Of a stretch of DNA of 64,000 nt, positions 44,148-52,092 are shown piece after piece. The stretch spans positions 5,136,265-5,200,264 of the forward strand of contig NC_007948.1 of NCBI RefSeq assembly GCF_000013865.1, written 5' to 3'. Within the stretch, counting starts at the first letter, position 1, and each line of letters begins with the position of its first letter. Made by a program: the position numbers and the translations under genes. The notes under the pieces are model-generated. The model was given only the letters and a program-made list of their open reading frames with translations, searched no databases and was not told where the DNA came from. Source of the stretch: Polaromonas sp. JS666 (GTDB lineage Bacteria > Pseudomonadota > Gammaproteobacteria > Burkholderiales > Burkholderiaceae_C).

Positions 44148-44207
44148 AATAAGAAGACCCGTGATCGGAACAAGACTGGAGACGGACTGACCGGAAAGTG
44201 AAACGGC

Positions 44208-44246
44208 AAAAAGAAAACCCGGCATCGCTAAGGGCGAGTCCGGGTT
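44208..44246 (-). terminator. Intrinsic terminator in the metX leader
   Basis: On the minus strand AACCCGG pairs with CCGGGTT across a 17-nt loop and is followed by TTCTTTTT. It lies 9 bp after the riboswitch and 60 bp before metX, so it is the likely off-switch. Confidence 0.8.
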
Positions 44247-44254
44247 CATGGATG

Positions 44255-44310
44255 TTCGTCTTTAGCGGTACTTTTTAAGCGCCCGCAAGCTGAGCAAATC
44301 GGCGCTGCGG
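44255..44310 (-). promoter_or_regulatory. SAM-II (SAM-alpha)-like riboswitch of metX
   Basis: Minus-strand sequence: GCGCC, then GATTTGCTCAGCTTGC, then GGGCGC closing the stem, TTAAAAAGTACC and CGCTAAAGACG. The stem GCGCC/GGCGC, the loop start GATTTG, the GCTTGC, the A-rich linker and the final GCTAAAG match the SAM-II aptamer, whose pseudoknot pairs the loop with the GCTAAAG tail. A -10 TATACT (44313-44318) just upstream would start the transcript at the aptamer's 5' edge. SAM-II is best known from alphaproteobacteria. Confidence 0.8.
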
Positions 44311-44402
44311 CAAGTATAGCAAGGCTGAAGCGGGGCCACCCCGCTCGCCCTGTGCCCCGCCCTGTGCCCCGCCCGGTGCGCCTGTCGGGCACTGGCAGTC
44401 GA

Positions 44403-44966
44403 TCAGGCGGGTATCAGCAGCGCCATGACACCCAGCACCGCAAAAATCACCGCCGACACGATGTGGACCACGCGCAGCGGCACCAGGCGGGTGACGCGCT
44501 CCCCCAGCCACACCACCGGCACATTGGCCAGCATCATGCCCAGGGTTGTGCCGGCCACGACATACAGGTAGGCGTCATAGCGGGCGGCCAGCATGACCGT
44601 GGCGATCTGGGTTTTGTCACCCATTTCTGCCAGAAAAAACACGAGGACGGTGGTGCCGAACACACCCAGGCTCGGCGACCGGCCTTCGTCGTCATCCTCG
44701 AGCTTGTCGGGGATCAGCATCCACGCCGCCATGAGCAGAAAGGACGCACCCAGGATCAGGCGCAAGGCTTGGGGGCCGATCAGCGTGGTGACCCAGGCGC
44801 CCAATGCGCCGGCCATCGCATGGTTGGCAATGGTGGCGACCAGAATGCCCATCACGATGGGCCAGGGTTTGCTGAACCGGGCGGCCAGCAGCAAGGCAAG
44901 CAGCTGGGTTTTGTCGCCCATTTCGGCGAGGGCAACGATGCCGGTGGAGATGAGGAAAGCTTCCAT
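44403..44966 (-). CDS. Manganese exporter of the GDT1/TMEM165 (UPF0016) family
   Basis: A 187-residue protein of two homologous three-helix units. Each carries the signature EMGDKTQ (in ALAEMGDKTQLLAL and FLAEMGDKTQIATV), whose acidic residues bind the cation. Bacterial members export Mn(II). ATG 44966 has GGAG 8 bp upstream; the frame extending to 44993 is not needed. The manganese riboswitch directly upstream independently supports the function. Confidence 0.92.
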   Translation of the reverse strand: MEAFLISTGIVALAEMGDKTQLLALLLAARFSKPWPIVMGILVATIANHAMAGALGAWVTTLIGPQALRLILGASFLLMAAWMLIPDKLEDDDEGRSPSLGVFGTTVLVFFLAEMGDKTQIATVMLAARYDAYLYVVAGTTLGMMLANVPVVWLGERVTRLVPLRVVHIVSAVIFAVLGVMALLIPA

Positions 44967-45034
44967 GAATGACTCCGGCCGGTACAAACCCATGACTGCA
45001 CGACGACCCCGGCCTATAACTTTTTCAAGCTATG

Positions 45035-45172
45035 GAGGCTGTGCAGTCAAAGGTCTCGCCAAGTCCGGAAAACCGTTTGCGCCATGCCGGCCCTGTTGCA
45101 AGGCCAGACAAGTCTGTTGACGCAAACCCCTCTCACTCAAGGAAGGAGGCTACTCCCCAATGACAGCCTGCA
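45035..45172 (-). promoter_or_regulatory. yybP-ykoY manganese riboswitch
   Basis: The minus strand contains GGGGAGTAGCC (about 45147-45157), GTCAACAGACT (45111-45121) and GGCGAGACCTTTG (45048-45060), the three near-invariant segments of this class. A closing stem is formed by AGGCTGT and ACAGCCT. The aptamer ends about 70 bp before the GDT1-type exporter, its typical target. Confidence 0.92.
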
Positions 45173-45236
45173 TTCTACCCGCCCACGATGACGTTTGCCC
45201 CATGAACCGACGCCGGAGCGCTATTTTGCACACTTG

Positions 45237-45251
45237 TGGCGCATTTCTTGC
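45237..45251 (+). promoter_or_regulatory. Sigma-54 promoter of the ammonium transporter gene
   Basis: TGGCGCATTTCTTGC has GG and GC separated by 10 bp as sigma-54 requires, 84 bp before the start codon. Downstream, TTGGTGCG and CGCACCAA form an inverted repeat around 45256-45296 resembling NtrC half-sites. Confidence 0.7.
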
Positions 45252-45334
45252 TTGTATTTGGTGCGATTTTTGGACTTTCCCAATAAACGCACCAAAACAG
45301 CACTAAAACACCCCATTTCACCCAAGAGGAATTT

Positions 45335-46537
45335 ATGGAAGCACTAAAACAGGGCTCGGATGCCCTGTTCATTCTGCTCGGCGGCATCATGGTGCTTGCC
45401 ATGCACGCCGGTTTTGCCTTTCTCGAGCTCGGCACGGTCCGCAAAAAGAACCAGGTCAATGCACTGGTCAAGATACTGGTCGACTTTTCTGTGTCTACCG
45501 TGGTCTATTTTGTGGTGGGCTATGCGGTGGCCTATGGCACCCATTTCTTCGTCGGGGCGGAGCAACTGGCCGCCAAAAACGGTTATGAGCTGGTCAAGTT
45601 CTTCTTTCTGCTGACATTTGCGGCCGCCATCCCGGCGATTATTTCCGGCGGCATTGCCGAACGCGCCCGCTTTTACCCGCAACTGATCGCAACAGCAGTC
45701 ATCGTCGGGCTGGTCTATCCGTTTTTCGAAGGCATCGCCTGGAACCAGCATTTTGGCGTGCAGGCCTGGATCAAGTCGCTCACCGGCGCGGAGTTTCACG
45801 ATTTCGCCGGCTCCATCGTGGTCCATGCGGTGGGTGGCTGGCTGGCGCTGCCGGCCGTGATTCTGCTCGGCGCACGCAGCAACCGTTACCGCAAGGATGG
45901 CGCAGTCTCGGCCCACCCGCCGTCCAACATCCCGTTCCTGGCGCTGGGCGCCTGGATCCTGACCGTAGGCTGGTTTGGCTTCAATGTGATGAGCGCGCAA
46001 ACCATCGACAAGATTTCCGGCCTGGTGGCGGTGAATTCCCTGATGGCCATGGTGGGCGGCACCCTGGCCGCGCTGGTGTTCGGCAAAAACGACCCCGGTT
46101 TTGTGCACAACGGGCCGCTGGCCGGGCTGGTGGCCGTGTGTGCCGGCTCCGACCTGATGCATCCGCTGGGCGCACTGGTAGTGGGTGGCGTGGCCGGCGG
46201 CGTGTTTGTGGTGATGTTCACGCTGACGCAGAACAAATGGAAAATTGACGACGTGCTCGGCGTCTGGCCGCTGCATGGCCTGTGTGGCGCGTGGGGCGGC
46301 ATCGCCGCCGGCATTTTTGGCAGCCGGGCGCTGGGGGGCTTGGGCGGGGTGAGCCTAGGCGCGCAATTGATCGGCAGCGCCATGGGCGTGGCGTGGGCGC
46401 TGCTGGCAGGCTTTGTCGTGTACGGCACACTCAAGGCCACGCTCGGGCTGCGGCTGAGCCAGGAAGAAGAGTTTGAAGGCGCCGACCTGTCGATTCACCG
46501 CATCGGCGCTACGCCTGACCGTGAAGTCAATTGGTAA
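45335..46537 (+). CDS. amtB: Ammonium transporter (Amt/MEP family)
   Basis: A 400-residue Amt channel with 11 membrane helices. The pore twin histidines lie in FAGSIVVHAVGGW and GVWPLHGLCGAWGG. FLELGTVRKKNQVN and GGIAERARFYP are family landmarks. It lacks the signal peptide seen in E. coli AmtB; the first residues run straight into TM1. No glnK gene adjoins it, which is unusual. RBS AGAGGA sits 7 bp before ATG 45335. Nitrogen control through sigma-54 is indicated by the promoter. Confidence 0.93.
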   Translation: MEALKQGSDALFILLGGIMVLAMHAGFAFLELGTVRKKNQVNALVKILVDFSVSTVVYFVVGYAVAYGTHFFVGAEQLAAKNGYELVKFFFLLTFAAAIPAIISGGIAERARFYPQLIATAVIVGLVYPFFEGIAWNQHFGVQAWIKSLTGAEFHDFAGSIVVHAVGGWLALPAVILLGARSNRYRKDGAVSAHPPSNIPFLALGAWILTVGWFGFNVMSAQTIDKISGLVAVNSLMAMVGGTLAALVFGKNDPGFVHNGPLAGLVAVCAGSDLMHPLGALVVGGVAGGVFVVMFTLTQNKWKIDDVLGVWPLHGLCGAWGGIAAGIFGSRALGGLGGVSLGAQLIGSAMGVAWALLAGFVVYGTLKATLGLRLSQEEEFEGADLSIHRIGATPDREVNW

Positions 46538-46629
46538 TAGACACTCTGCCGGGTTTGGTGCGGCGAGACGCTCGCCGCCCGTTGCAGCGTTGTGCACACA
46601 AGCGGCTCCGCTGCCGCTAGACTGCCCCC

Positions 46630-47196
46630 ATGCCGACCTTTGAAGAACAGCTGGTTGAACACCGCGTCTACCTGATGCGCTTTGCGCGCCTGCAGCTGCG
46701 CAGTGACGACTGGGCAGAAGATGCGGTGTCGGAAACATTGCTGGCGGCGCTGTCCAAGCCGCAGAGTTTTGGCAACCGCTCGCAACTCAAGACCTGGCTG
46801 GTCGGCATCCTCAAGCACAAGGTCATTGACCTGATTCGTAGCAACGCACGGCTGGTGGCCATGCCGGATGCTCAGACCGACGAGGACGGCGACGAGCTTG
46901 ACCGACTGGCATTCAAGGCCGACGGCCACTTTGCCGAGATGCCAAATGATTGGGGCGACCCCCACCAGACCTTGCAGCAGGTGCAGTTCTTCGAGGTGCT
47001 GGACGCCTGCATGGAGCGGCTGCCGCCGGCATTGGGCCGGCTGTTCCTGATGCGTGAGTGGCTGGAGCTTTCCTCGCAGGAGGTCTGTAAGGAGTTGTCC
47101 CTCACCCCGACCAATTTGTATGTCCAGTTGCACCGGGCCCGGTTGCGCCTGCAGGAATGCCTGAACATTCACTGGTTTGGCAAACACAGTACCTGA
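46630..47196 (+). CDS. ECF-type RNA polymerase sigma factor
   Basis: A 188-residue sigma-70-family factor with only regions 2 and 4. Region 2 spans about 8-75 (YLMRFARLQLRSDDWAEDAV, LKTWLVGILKHKVIDLIR); region 4 covers about 130-180 (LDACMERLPPALGRLFLMRE, LSSQEVCKELSLTPTNLYVQ). An acidic linker joins them. A small zinc-finger protein follows 55 bp later, the usual arrangement for a sigma/anti-sigma pair. Confidence 0.88.
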   Translation: MPTFEEQLVEHRVYLMRFARLQLRSDDWAEDAVSETLLAALSKPQSFGNRSQLKTWLVGILKHKVIDLIRSNARLVAMPDAQTDEDGDELDRLAFKADGHFAEMPNDWGDPHQTLQQVQFFEVLDACMERLPPALGRLFLMREWLELSSQEVCKELSLTPTNLYVQLHRARLRLQECLNIHWFGKHST

Positions 47197-47251
47197 CTAT
47201 TTATATTTACCTGACTGTCTACCTGACGATTTAACCTATCAGCTTTTTGGC

Positions 47252-47503
47252 GTGAAACCGAATATCACTTTGCTCAGACGCACCTGTCGGCAGGCTGCCG
47301 CGCTGCTGATCGCCCGGGAAGACCGCGTGCTCAGCCTGCCCGACCACCTTGCGCTGAAATTGCATCTGCTGGCTTGCAAAGCCTGCCCCAAATTCGAGAA
47401 CCAGGTGCTGACCATGCGCGCCGCCATGGGCCGCTGGCGCAACTACACCAGCGATGCGGAACGGGCGGCCGCCGACACGTCAACCGGCCCATCGCCGGAG
47501 TGA
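47252..47503 (+). CDS. zf-HC2-type small protein, probable anti-sigma factor
   Basis: An 83-residue protein with the pattern TCRQAAALLIAREDR, a histidine in LPDHLALKLHLLACKACPKF and the CxxC, i.e. the HxxxCxxC zinc motif of ZAS-type anti-sigma factors. No membrane helix, so it would act in the cytoplasm. GTG 47252 gives MKPNITLLRRTCRQ, the usual start of such proteins. The frame reaches back to TTG 47177, inside the sigma gene. Confidence 0.78.
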   Translation: MKPNITLLRRTCRQAAALLIAREDRVLSLPDHLALKLHLLACKACPKFENQVLTMRAAMGRWRNYTSDAERAAADTSTGPSPE

Positions 47504-48019
47504 AGAAACCGTCACGACCATCGCGGTGCAGCTGGCACGTACCAGCCCTCCGGCCCAGATCCGGCGCAAAAGACAGCGAGTGGCACTGCAAATTTGTGTA
47601 ATTATTTACCCCGCTGCTGCAAGGCTTGTTTCCGCCGCACCAGCGGCGGGGATAGCGTTTGGGACGGTTGGGCAGCCGATGGCCTGCACCCCTCCATGGC
47701 TTGAGGGGGTTCACCGGGAGGAAGCTTGAGGCAGATCCTGTGCCGGATATATTTTTTTGTATGTATGCACTAACTCCCACCGATTATCAATGTCAGCCGT
47801 GATTAAAGCCTGATGTTCCTGCGGCATTGGGGTGCTGGCCCCAGGATCGTCGTCAGACGCCACCCGCTCTCATTGCACCCAGCCGCGCCATCCCCAATGG
47901 ACCAGGCGACAACCGACAGGCGGCGCACATGACGCGCTGCCCACCTCCGTGATGCCTACCAAACCGTCAAAGCCCCTGTTTATGCGGGCTTTCACTACCC
48001 GGGTAATCGAGATAACTGG
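47504..48019. other. Non-coding stretch upstream of the RRM gene
   Basis: No open frame here has coding character, and no tRNA or repeat family member was recognised. A G+C-rich dyad (GCCGCACCAGCGGCGG, 47635-47650) is visible. The only assigned signal is the promoter at its right edge. Confidence 0.5.
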
Positions 48020-48048
48020 TTGTCTTTTGAATAAGTGAAGCATAATAT
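48020..48048 (+). promoter_or_regulatory. Sigma-70 promoter of the RRM protein gene
   Basis: TTGTCT (48020-48025), 17 bp, TAATAT (48043-48048). The transcript would have a leader of about 125 nt, beginning with a hairpin GTGTGCATGC-CAA-GCATGTGCACAC (48053-48077). Long structured leaders are usual for cold-inducible RNA-binding proteins. Confidence 0.6.
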
Positions 48049-48182
48049 GGGGGTGTGCATGCCAAGCATGTGCACACGTTAGGTGATCGGTCAGTTTCGC
48101 GCGCTACAGCGGTACGTATCAAGATTTGTTGTGCTTTCGGGACCCCATCGCTTTTGTTTTTGTGTTTTAGAGGAGTCCCTTC

Positions 48183-48638
48183 ATGGGCAACAAACTATAC
48201 GTCGGCAACCTGCCTTACTCGGTGCGTGACGAAGACCTGCAACAATCTTTTGGCCAATTCGGCTCTGTCACCAGCGCTAAAGTCATGATGGAACGCGACA
48301 CCGGTCGCTCCAAAGGCTTTGGCTTTGTCGAAATGGGCAGCGATGCAGAAGCCCAGGCAGCTATCAATGGCATGAACGGTCAGCCTCTGGGCGGCCGCAG
48401 CGTCGTCGTGAACGAAGCGCGCCCCATGGAAGCACGTCCTCCACGTAGCGGCGGCTTCGGCGGCGGCTCTGGTGGTGGCGGTTACGGCGGTGGTGGTGGT
48501 GGTGGCGGCTACGGTGGTGGCGGCGGCGGCCGTTCCGGTGGCGGCGGCAGCGACGGTGGTTTCCGCAGTCCTTACGGCGGCGGCGGTAGCGGCGGCGGCC
48601 GTTCCGGCGGCGGCGGCGGTGGACGCGGCGGCTACTAA
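48183..48638 (+). CDS. Glycine-rich RNA-binding protein with one RRM
   Basis: A 151-residue protein. Residues 1-80 are an RRM with RNP2 LYVGNLPY and RNP1 KGFGFVEM. Residues 95-151 are almost wholly glycine with serine, arginine and tyrosine (GGGGYGGGG units), a low-complexity tail. This matches the cyanobacterial/plant-like Rbp family found in many betaproteobacteria, linked to cold response and RNA chaperoning. AGAGGAG lies 6 bp before ATG 48183. Confidence 0.92.
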   Translation: MGNKLYVGNLPYSVRDEDLQQSFGQFGSVTSAKVMMERDTGRSKGFGFVEMGSDAEAQAAINGMNGQPLGGRSVVVNEARPMEARPPRSGGFGGGSGGGGYGGGGGGGGYGGGGGGRSGGGGSDGGFRSPYGGGGSGGGRSGGGGGGRGGY

Positions 48639-48703
48639 GCCCTGCAATCCCCGGTAGCTGGCCAACGCGCCAGCACATCCCCGGTCTCTATCAGGGATGA
48701 CCT

Positions 48704-48740
48704 TAAAAAGGCTTCAAGACTTCGGTTTTGAGGCCTTTTT
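48704..48740 (+). terminator. Intrinsic terminator after the RRM gene
   Basis: AAAAAGGCTTCAA pairs with TTTTGAGGCCTTTTT around a short loop containing CTTCGG. The final T-run and stable loop make a strong terminator, possibly active in both directions. Confidence 0.85.
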
Positions 48741-48875
48741 GCTTTGTGGCACCCGTAGGCAGGGCGCAGATTGCTTCTGTTTTTATAGCAGTCACGCACG
48801 GAACAGGCTTGCGTGCCGCACCGGTCGCACCGATCGCACTGGTCGCACGCAGACAGAGTCGTCCGGAAAGCTGAA

Positions 48876-49652
48876 TCAGCCCAGGCTCTGCCGGTGCTTG
48901 CGGGGCCGGCCGGCCAGGGCCCTGTCAAACACGGCATTGGGCAGCAAGCGCAACAACTTGGCCACCACACCCATTTGCCACGGAATCACGCAGTAACTGC
49001 GGCCGGCCTGGATGGCGGTGAAGGCCTTGTCGGCAAACACCTCCGCCTTCATCAGGAAGGGCATGCCATAGCGGTTTTGCCGTGTCAACGGTGTGTCGAT
49101 ATAGCCCGGGGAGATCGTCACCACCTTGACGCCGCTGGGCCGGAGTTCGCCGCGCAGGCTTTCGCAGTAGCCAATGACGGCCGCCTTGCTGGCGCAGTAG
49201 GCGCCGTGGCCCGGCAGGCCGCGTATGCCGGATACGCTGGCAATGCCCACCAGCGCACCGGTACCGCGCGCCACCATGGCCGCAACAAAGGGATGAAAGG
49301 TGGCGGCCATGCCGATGTTGTTGGTAGCAAAGGTCTGCGCCATGACGTCCAGATCTGCTCGCTCGGTGGTGTCCATGCCGATGCTGATACCGGCATTCGC
49401 GATCACCACATCGGGCACGCCCTGCGCCGCCATGCAGGCTGTCCCGGCCGCCACAATGCTGTCGATGGAGGACACGTCGGCACTATAAATCTGATAGCGG
49501 CCAGCATGCAGTGTGTTTGCCTCCGCCCAAGACTGGACCTCTGCGGTGCGGCGGGCAGCGAGTGCCAGCCGGTCGCCCGCCGCGTAAAACCGCAGGGCCA
49601 GCGCCTGGCCAATGCCGCTAGAGGCGCCGGTGATGAACACGAGTCTGGACAT
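48876..49652 (-). CDS. Short-chain dehydrogenase/reductase
   Basis: A 258-residue classical SDR. VFITGASSGIGQALA is the coenzyme motif, NAG is in VVIANAGISIG, the catalytic serine in GIASVSGIRG and YCASK supplies Tyr and Lys. Substrate unknown. It lies 57 bp after lptC on the same strand and could share its transcript. Confidence 0.88.
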   Translation of the reverse strand: MSRLVFITGASSGIGQALALRFYAAGDRLALAARRTAEVQSWAEANTLHAGRYQIYSADVSSIDSIVAAGTACMAAQGVPDVVIANAGISIGMDTTERADLDVMAQTFATNNIGMAATFHPFVAAMVARGTGALVGIASVSGIRGLPGHGAYCASKAAVIGYCESLRGELRPSGVKVVTISPGYIDTPLTRQNRYGMPFLMKAEVFADKAFTAIQAGRSYCVIPWQMGVVAKLLRLLPNAVFDRALAGRPRKHRQSLG

Positions 49653-49709
49653 GCGAGGCTCCGGCGCGGGTTGGAATGACGGGCAGGCCGTGGGGCAATG
49701 GCGCCGCGG

Positions 49710-50420
49710 TCAGCGGGCGGGCAGGCCCGGGGCAGCGGCGCTGGCCGCAGACCTGGGGACCAGCACGCCACGGACACGTCCCTTGAGATCGGCGACCTGA
49801 TCGAGATTGTCGTAGGCAAAGTTGTCGCCGGTGAACTGGTCGGTGCCGCGGATCAGGAGCACCGGCTTGTGTGACTTGACACGCTCTTCGTTCAAAAAAG
49901 CGTGCAGAAATTCGCCGCGAAACTCCAGCCGCGGCGTCTGCTTGCCGCTCGCGTCCTGGCTGGCCTCGCGCACCACCCGAGCGTTGCCCGTCAACTGGAC
50001 TTCCGAGCCATCGCCGTTGCTGTAGGCGCGATTGGCGGTGGCCGTGGTGATTTGCCCCTCCGCGTTGATGCTGCGAATTCGGGCTTGGTCGATTTCCAGA
50101 ATGTCGGTGTCGGGAAAATGCCGGGCCTCGACGCCGTAGACTTCACTTTTGAGCTTGCCGCCTTCGTCAAATGTTTTGACGGTGAACTTGTGCATGAAAT
50201 AGTCCACGTCGTGGCTGACCTCTTTGGCCTGCTCGGGTGCGCTGAAGATCGGCGTGTTGCGCACCAGCCAATAAGTGCCCAGCGCCAGCGCGCCCATCAT
50301 CAGCAGCGGCATGTAGATAGCGATGCTGTCCCACAGGCGGTAGGCCCTGCGCCACGAGCGCCTCAGCTGGTACAGCGCGCCGCTTCGTACGCGGACTGTG
50401 CCGGTCGTCGTCGTGGTCAT
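49710..50420 (-). CDS. lptC: LPS export ABC transporter periplasmic protein LptC
   Basis: A 236-residue LptC. A basic cytoplasmic tail leads to one membrane helix (about 35-55, YMPLLMMGALALGTYWLV), then the LptC/OstA-type jellyroll (PDTDILEIDQARIRSINAEG, AYSNGDGSEVQLTGNARVV). It passes LPS from LptB2FG to LptA. ATG 50420 overlaps kdsC by 4 bp. The usual followers lptA and lptB are not present in the window. Confidence 0.88.
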   Translation of the reverse strand: MTTTTTGTVRVRSGALYQLRRSWRRAYRLWDSIAIYMPLLMMGALALGTYWLVRNTPIFSAPEQAKEVSHDVDYFMHKFTVKTFDEGGKLKSEVYGVEARHFPDTDILEIDQARIRSINAEGQITTATANRAYSNGDGSEVQLTGNARVVREASQDASGKQTPRLEFRGEFLHAFLNEERVKSHKPVLLIRGTDQFTGDNFAYDNLDQVADLKGRVRGVLVPRSAASAAAPGLPAR

Positions 50421-51016
50421 TGTGTGTAGGCCTGCAGCAGACCGGCATAGCGGCCGCTGGCAACGAGCAGCAGGTCGCACAGCTCGCGGGCCGCGCCCTG
50501 GCCGCCGCAGGCCTGCGTGACGTGGTCGGCTTGCGCCCGGACCTCCGGATGCGCATTCGCCGGCGCACAGCTCAGCGCCGCGCGGCGCATCACGGGCAGG
50601 TCGGGCCAGTCGTCACCCATCGCGGCCGCCGCGCTCCAATCCAGACCCAGGACCTGCAGCGTGATTTCGGCGGCAGGGCGTTTGTCTTCGGTGCCAAAGT
50701 GCGCGTGGGTGATGCCCAGGGCTTGCAGCCGGGCGCGCAGCACCGGGCTGTCGCGTCCTGTGATCACGGCCGGTGTGATGCCCGCCTTTTGCAGCAGCTT
50801 CAAGCCCAGGCCATCCAGAATGTTGAAACGCTTGAGGGTCTCGCCGTCCTCGGACATATAGAGACCGCCGTCCGTCAGCACCCCGTCCACGTCGAAGAAG
50901 GCGACGCGTATTCCCTGGGCCTTCAGCAACAGCTCGGGTGCGAAATTCAGGGCGGGGGCGCTGCTGCGTGTCTCGCGGGACAGCGCAGCCGGCGAAGTGG
51001 CACGCGGGGGGCTCAT
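50417..51016 (-). CDS. kdsC: KDO 8-phosphate phosphatase
   Basis: A 199-residue HAD-superfamily phosphatase without cap domain. The nucleophile motif is FFDVDGVLTDGGLY; the others are VITGRDSPVLR and MGDDWPDLPVM. It makes KDO from KDO 8-phosphate. ATG 51016 overlaps the kdsD stop by 4 bp; the N-terminal 30 residues are longer than in E. coli. Confidence 0.93.
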   Translation of the reverse strand: MSPPRATSPAALSRETRSSAPALNFAPELLLKAQGIRVAFFDVDGVLTDGGLYMSEDGETLKRFNILDGLGLKLLQKAGITPAVITGRDSPVLRARLQALGITHAHFGTEDKRPAAEITLQVLGLDWSAAAAMGDDWPDLPVMRRAALSCAPANAHPEVRAQADHVTQACGGQGAARELCDLLLVASGRYAGLLQAYTQ

Positions 51017-52020
51017 ATGACCTTGGCCCGCATCAGGTCGTTGGTATTGAGGGCGCCGCACAGCACGCCGGCGTCGTCGACCACCAGCACGCTGGTGATG
51101 CTGAACTGCTCCATCAGCTCCACCGCTTCCACGGCCAGGGCGTCCGGCCGCACCGTGCGCGGATGGGCATGCATGACGTCACCGGCCCTGCTGCTGCGCA
51201 GGTCCACGCCCTTTTCAACGAGACGGCGCAAGTCGCCATCGGTGAAGATGCCGAGCACGCGCTGCTGCGCGTCCACCACCGCAGAAGCGCCCAGGCCCTT
51301 GGCGCTCATCTCGCGCATGAGCTCGGTAAAGCTGGTGTCGGGCCCCACCTTCGGGACCGCGTCGCCGCTGCGCATGACATCACTCACATGGGTGAGCAGC
51401 TTGCGACCCAGCGCGCCACCGGGATGGGAGCGGGCAAAGTCTTCTTCCCTGAAACCGCGCGCATCCAGCAGCGCTACAGCCAGCGCATCGCCGAGCGCGA
51501 GCTGGGCGGTGGTGCTGGCAGTCGGCGCCAGGTTCAGCGGGCAGGCTTCCTGCGCGACGCTGCTGTCCAGCGTGACGCGCGCCTGTTTGGCCAGCGCAGA
51601 CTGCAAGCCGCCGGTGATGGCCACCAGCGGCACGCCCTGGCGGCTCAGCACCGGCAGGATGGACGTGAGTTCTTCGCTCTCGCCGCTGTTGGAAATGGCC
51701 AGCACCACGTCCAGGCCCGTGATCATGCCAAGATCGCCATGGCTGGCCTCGGCCGGGTGCACAAACATGGCGGGGGTTCCGGTGGAGGCCAGCGTCGCGG
51801 CAATCTTGCGCCCGATGTGGCCGCTTTTGCCCATGCCCATCACCACCACGCGGCCGCGGCAGGTCAGCATCAGCTCGACCGCCCGGGCAAACTCCGGCCC
51901 CACGCGGCCGGCCAGCCCCTGCACCGCCGCCGCCTCTATTTCAAAGGTCTTGCGGGCCAGGGCAAGCGCCTGCCCGGCATTGAAGTTCACTGCGTCAAAG
52001 CTGGAGGGTAGGGATACCAT
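51013..52020 (-). CDS. kdsD: D-arabinose 5-phosphate isomerase, start codon displaced by a group II intron
   Basis: A 335-residue KdsD with a SIS domain (about 40-180, VVMGMGKSGHIGRKIAATLASTG, SHGDLGMI) and two CBS domains (from about 210). It converts ribulose 5-phosphate to arabinose 5-phosphate for KDO. The present ATG (52018-52020) and the first codons (MVSL) lie in domain VI of the intron. The native message, after splicing, would join the exon end CCATG (54805-54809) to CCCTCCAGC, restoring MPSSFDAVNF. Translation from the unspliced RNA is also conceivable. Confidence 0.9.
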   Translation of the reverse strand: MVSLPSSFDAVNFNAGQALALARKTFEIEAAAVQGLAGRVGPEFARAVELMLTCRGRVVVMGMGKSGHIGRKIAATLASTGTPAMFVHPAEASHGDLGMITGLDVVLAISNSGESEELTSILPVLSRQGVPLVAITGGLQSALAKQARVTLDSSVAQEACPLNLAPTASTTAQLALGDALAVALLDARGFREEDFARSHPGGALGRKLLTHVSDVMRSGDAVPKVGPDTSFTELMREMSAKGLGASAVVDAQQRVLGIFTDGDLRRLVEKGVDLRSSRAGDVMHAHPRTVRPDALAVEAVELMEQFSITSVLVVDDAGVLCGALNTNDLMRAKVI

Positions 52021-52043
52021 CTCTCGATGATATCCCCCCCATC

Positions 52044-52077
52044 GAACCGAGCTTGCGACTTTCACCGCACCCGGCTC
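52044..52077 (-). ncRNA. Group II intron domain V
   Basis: The minus strand reads GAGCCGGGTGCGGTGAAAGT then CGCAAGCTCGGTTC, a 34-nt hairpin with the GAAA tetraloop and a two-nucleotide bulge. It is the catalytic core of group II introns and matches the consensus closely. It lies just 15 bp after the intron ORF stop. Confidence 0.92.
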
Positions 52078-52092
52078 ACGTACGACCACTGA

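Noticed and set aside
44147..44249. ATG at 44249 as the metX start
   Set aside because: It lies between the riboswitch and the terminator stem, and the extra 34 residues show no family similarity.
47832..48038. 68-codon frame before the RRM gene
   Set aside because: Irregular codon use, no ribosome site, no domain; treated as non-coding.
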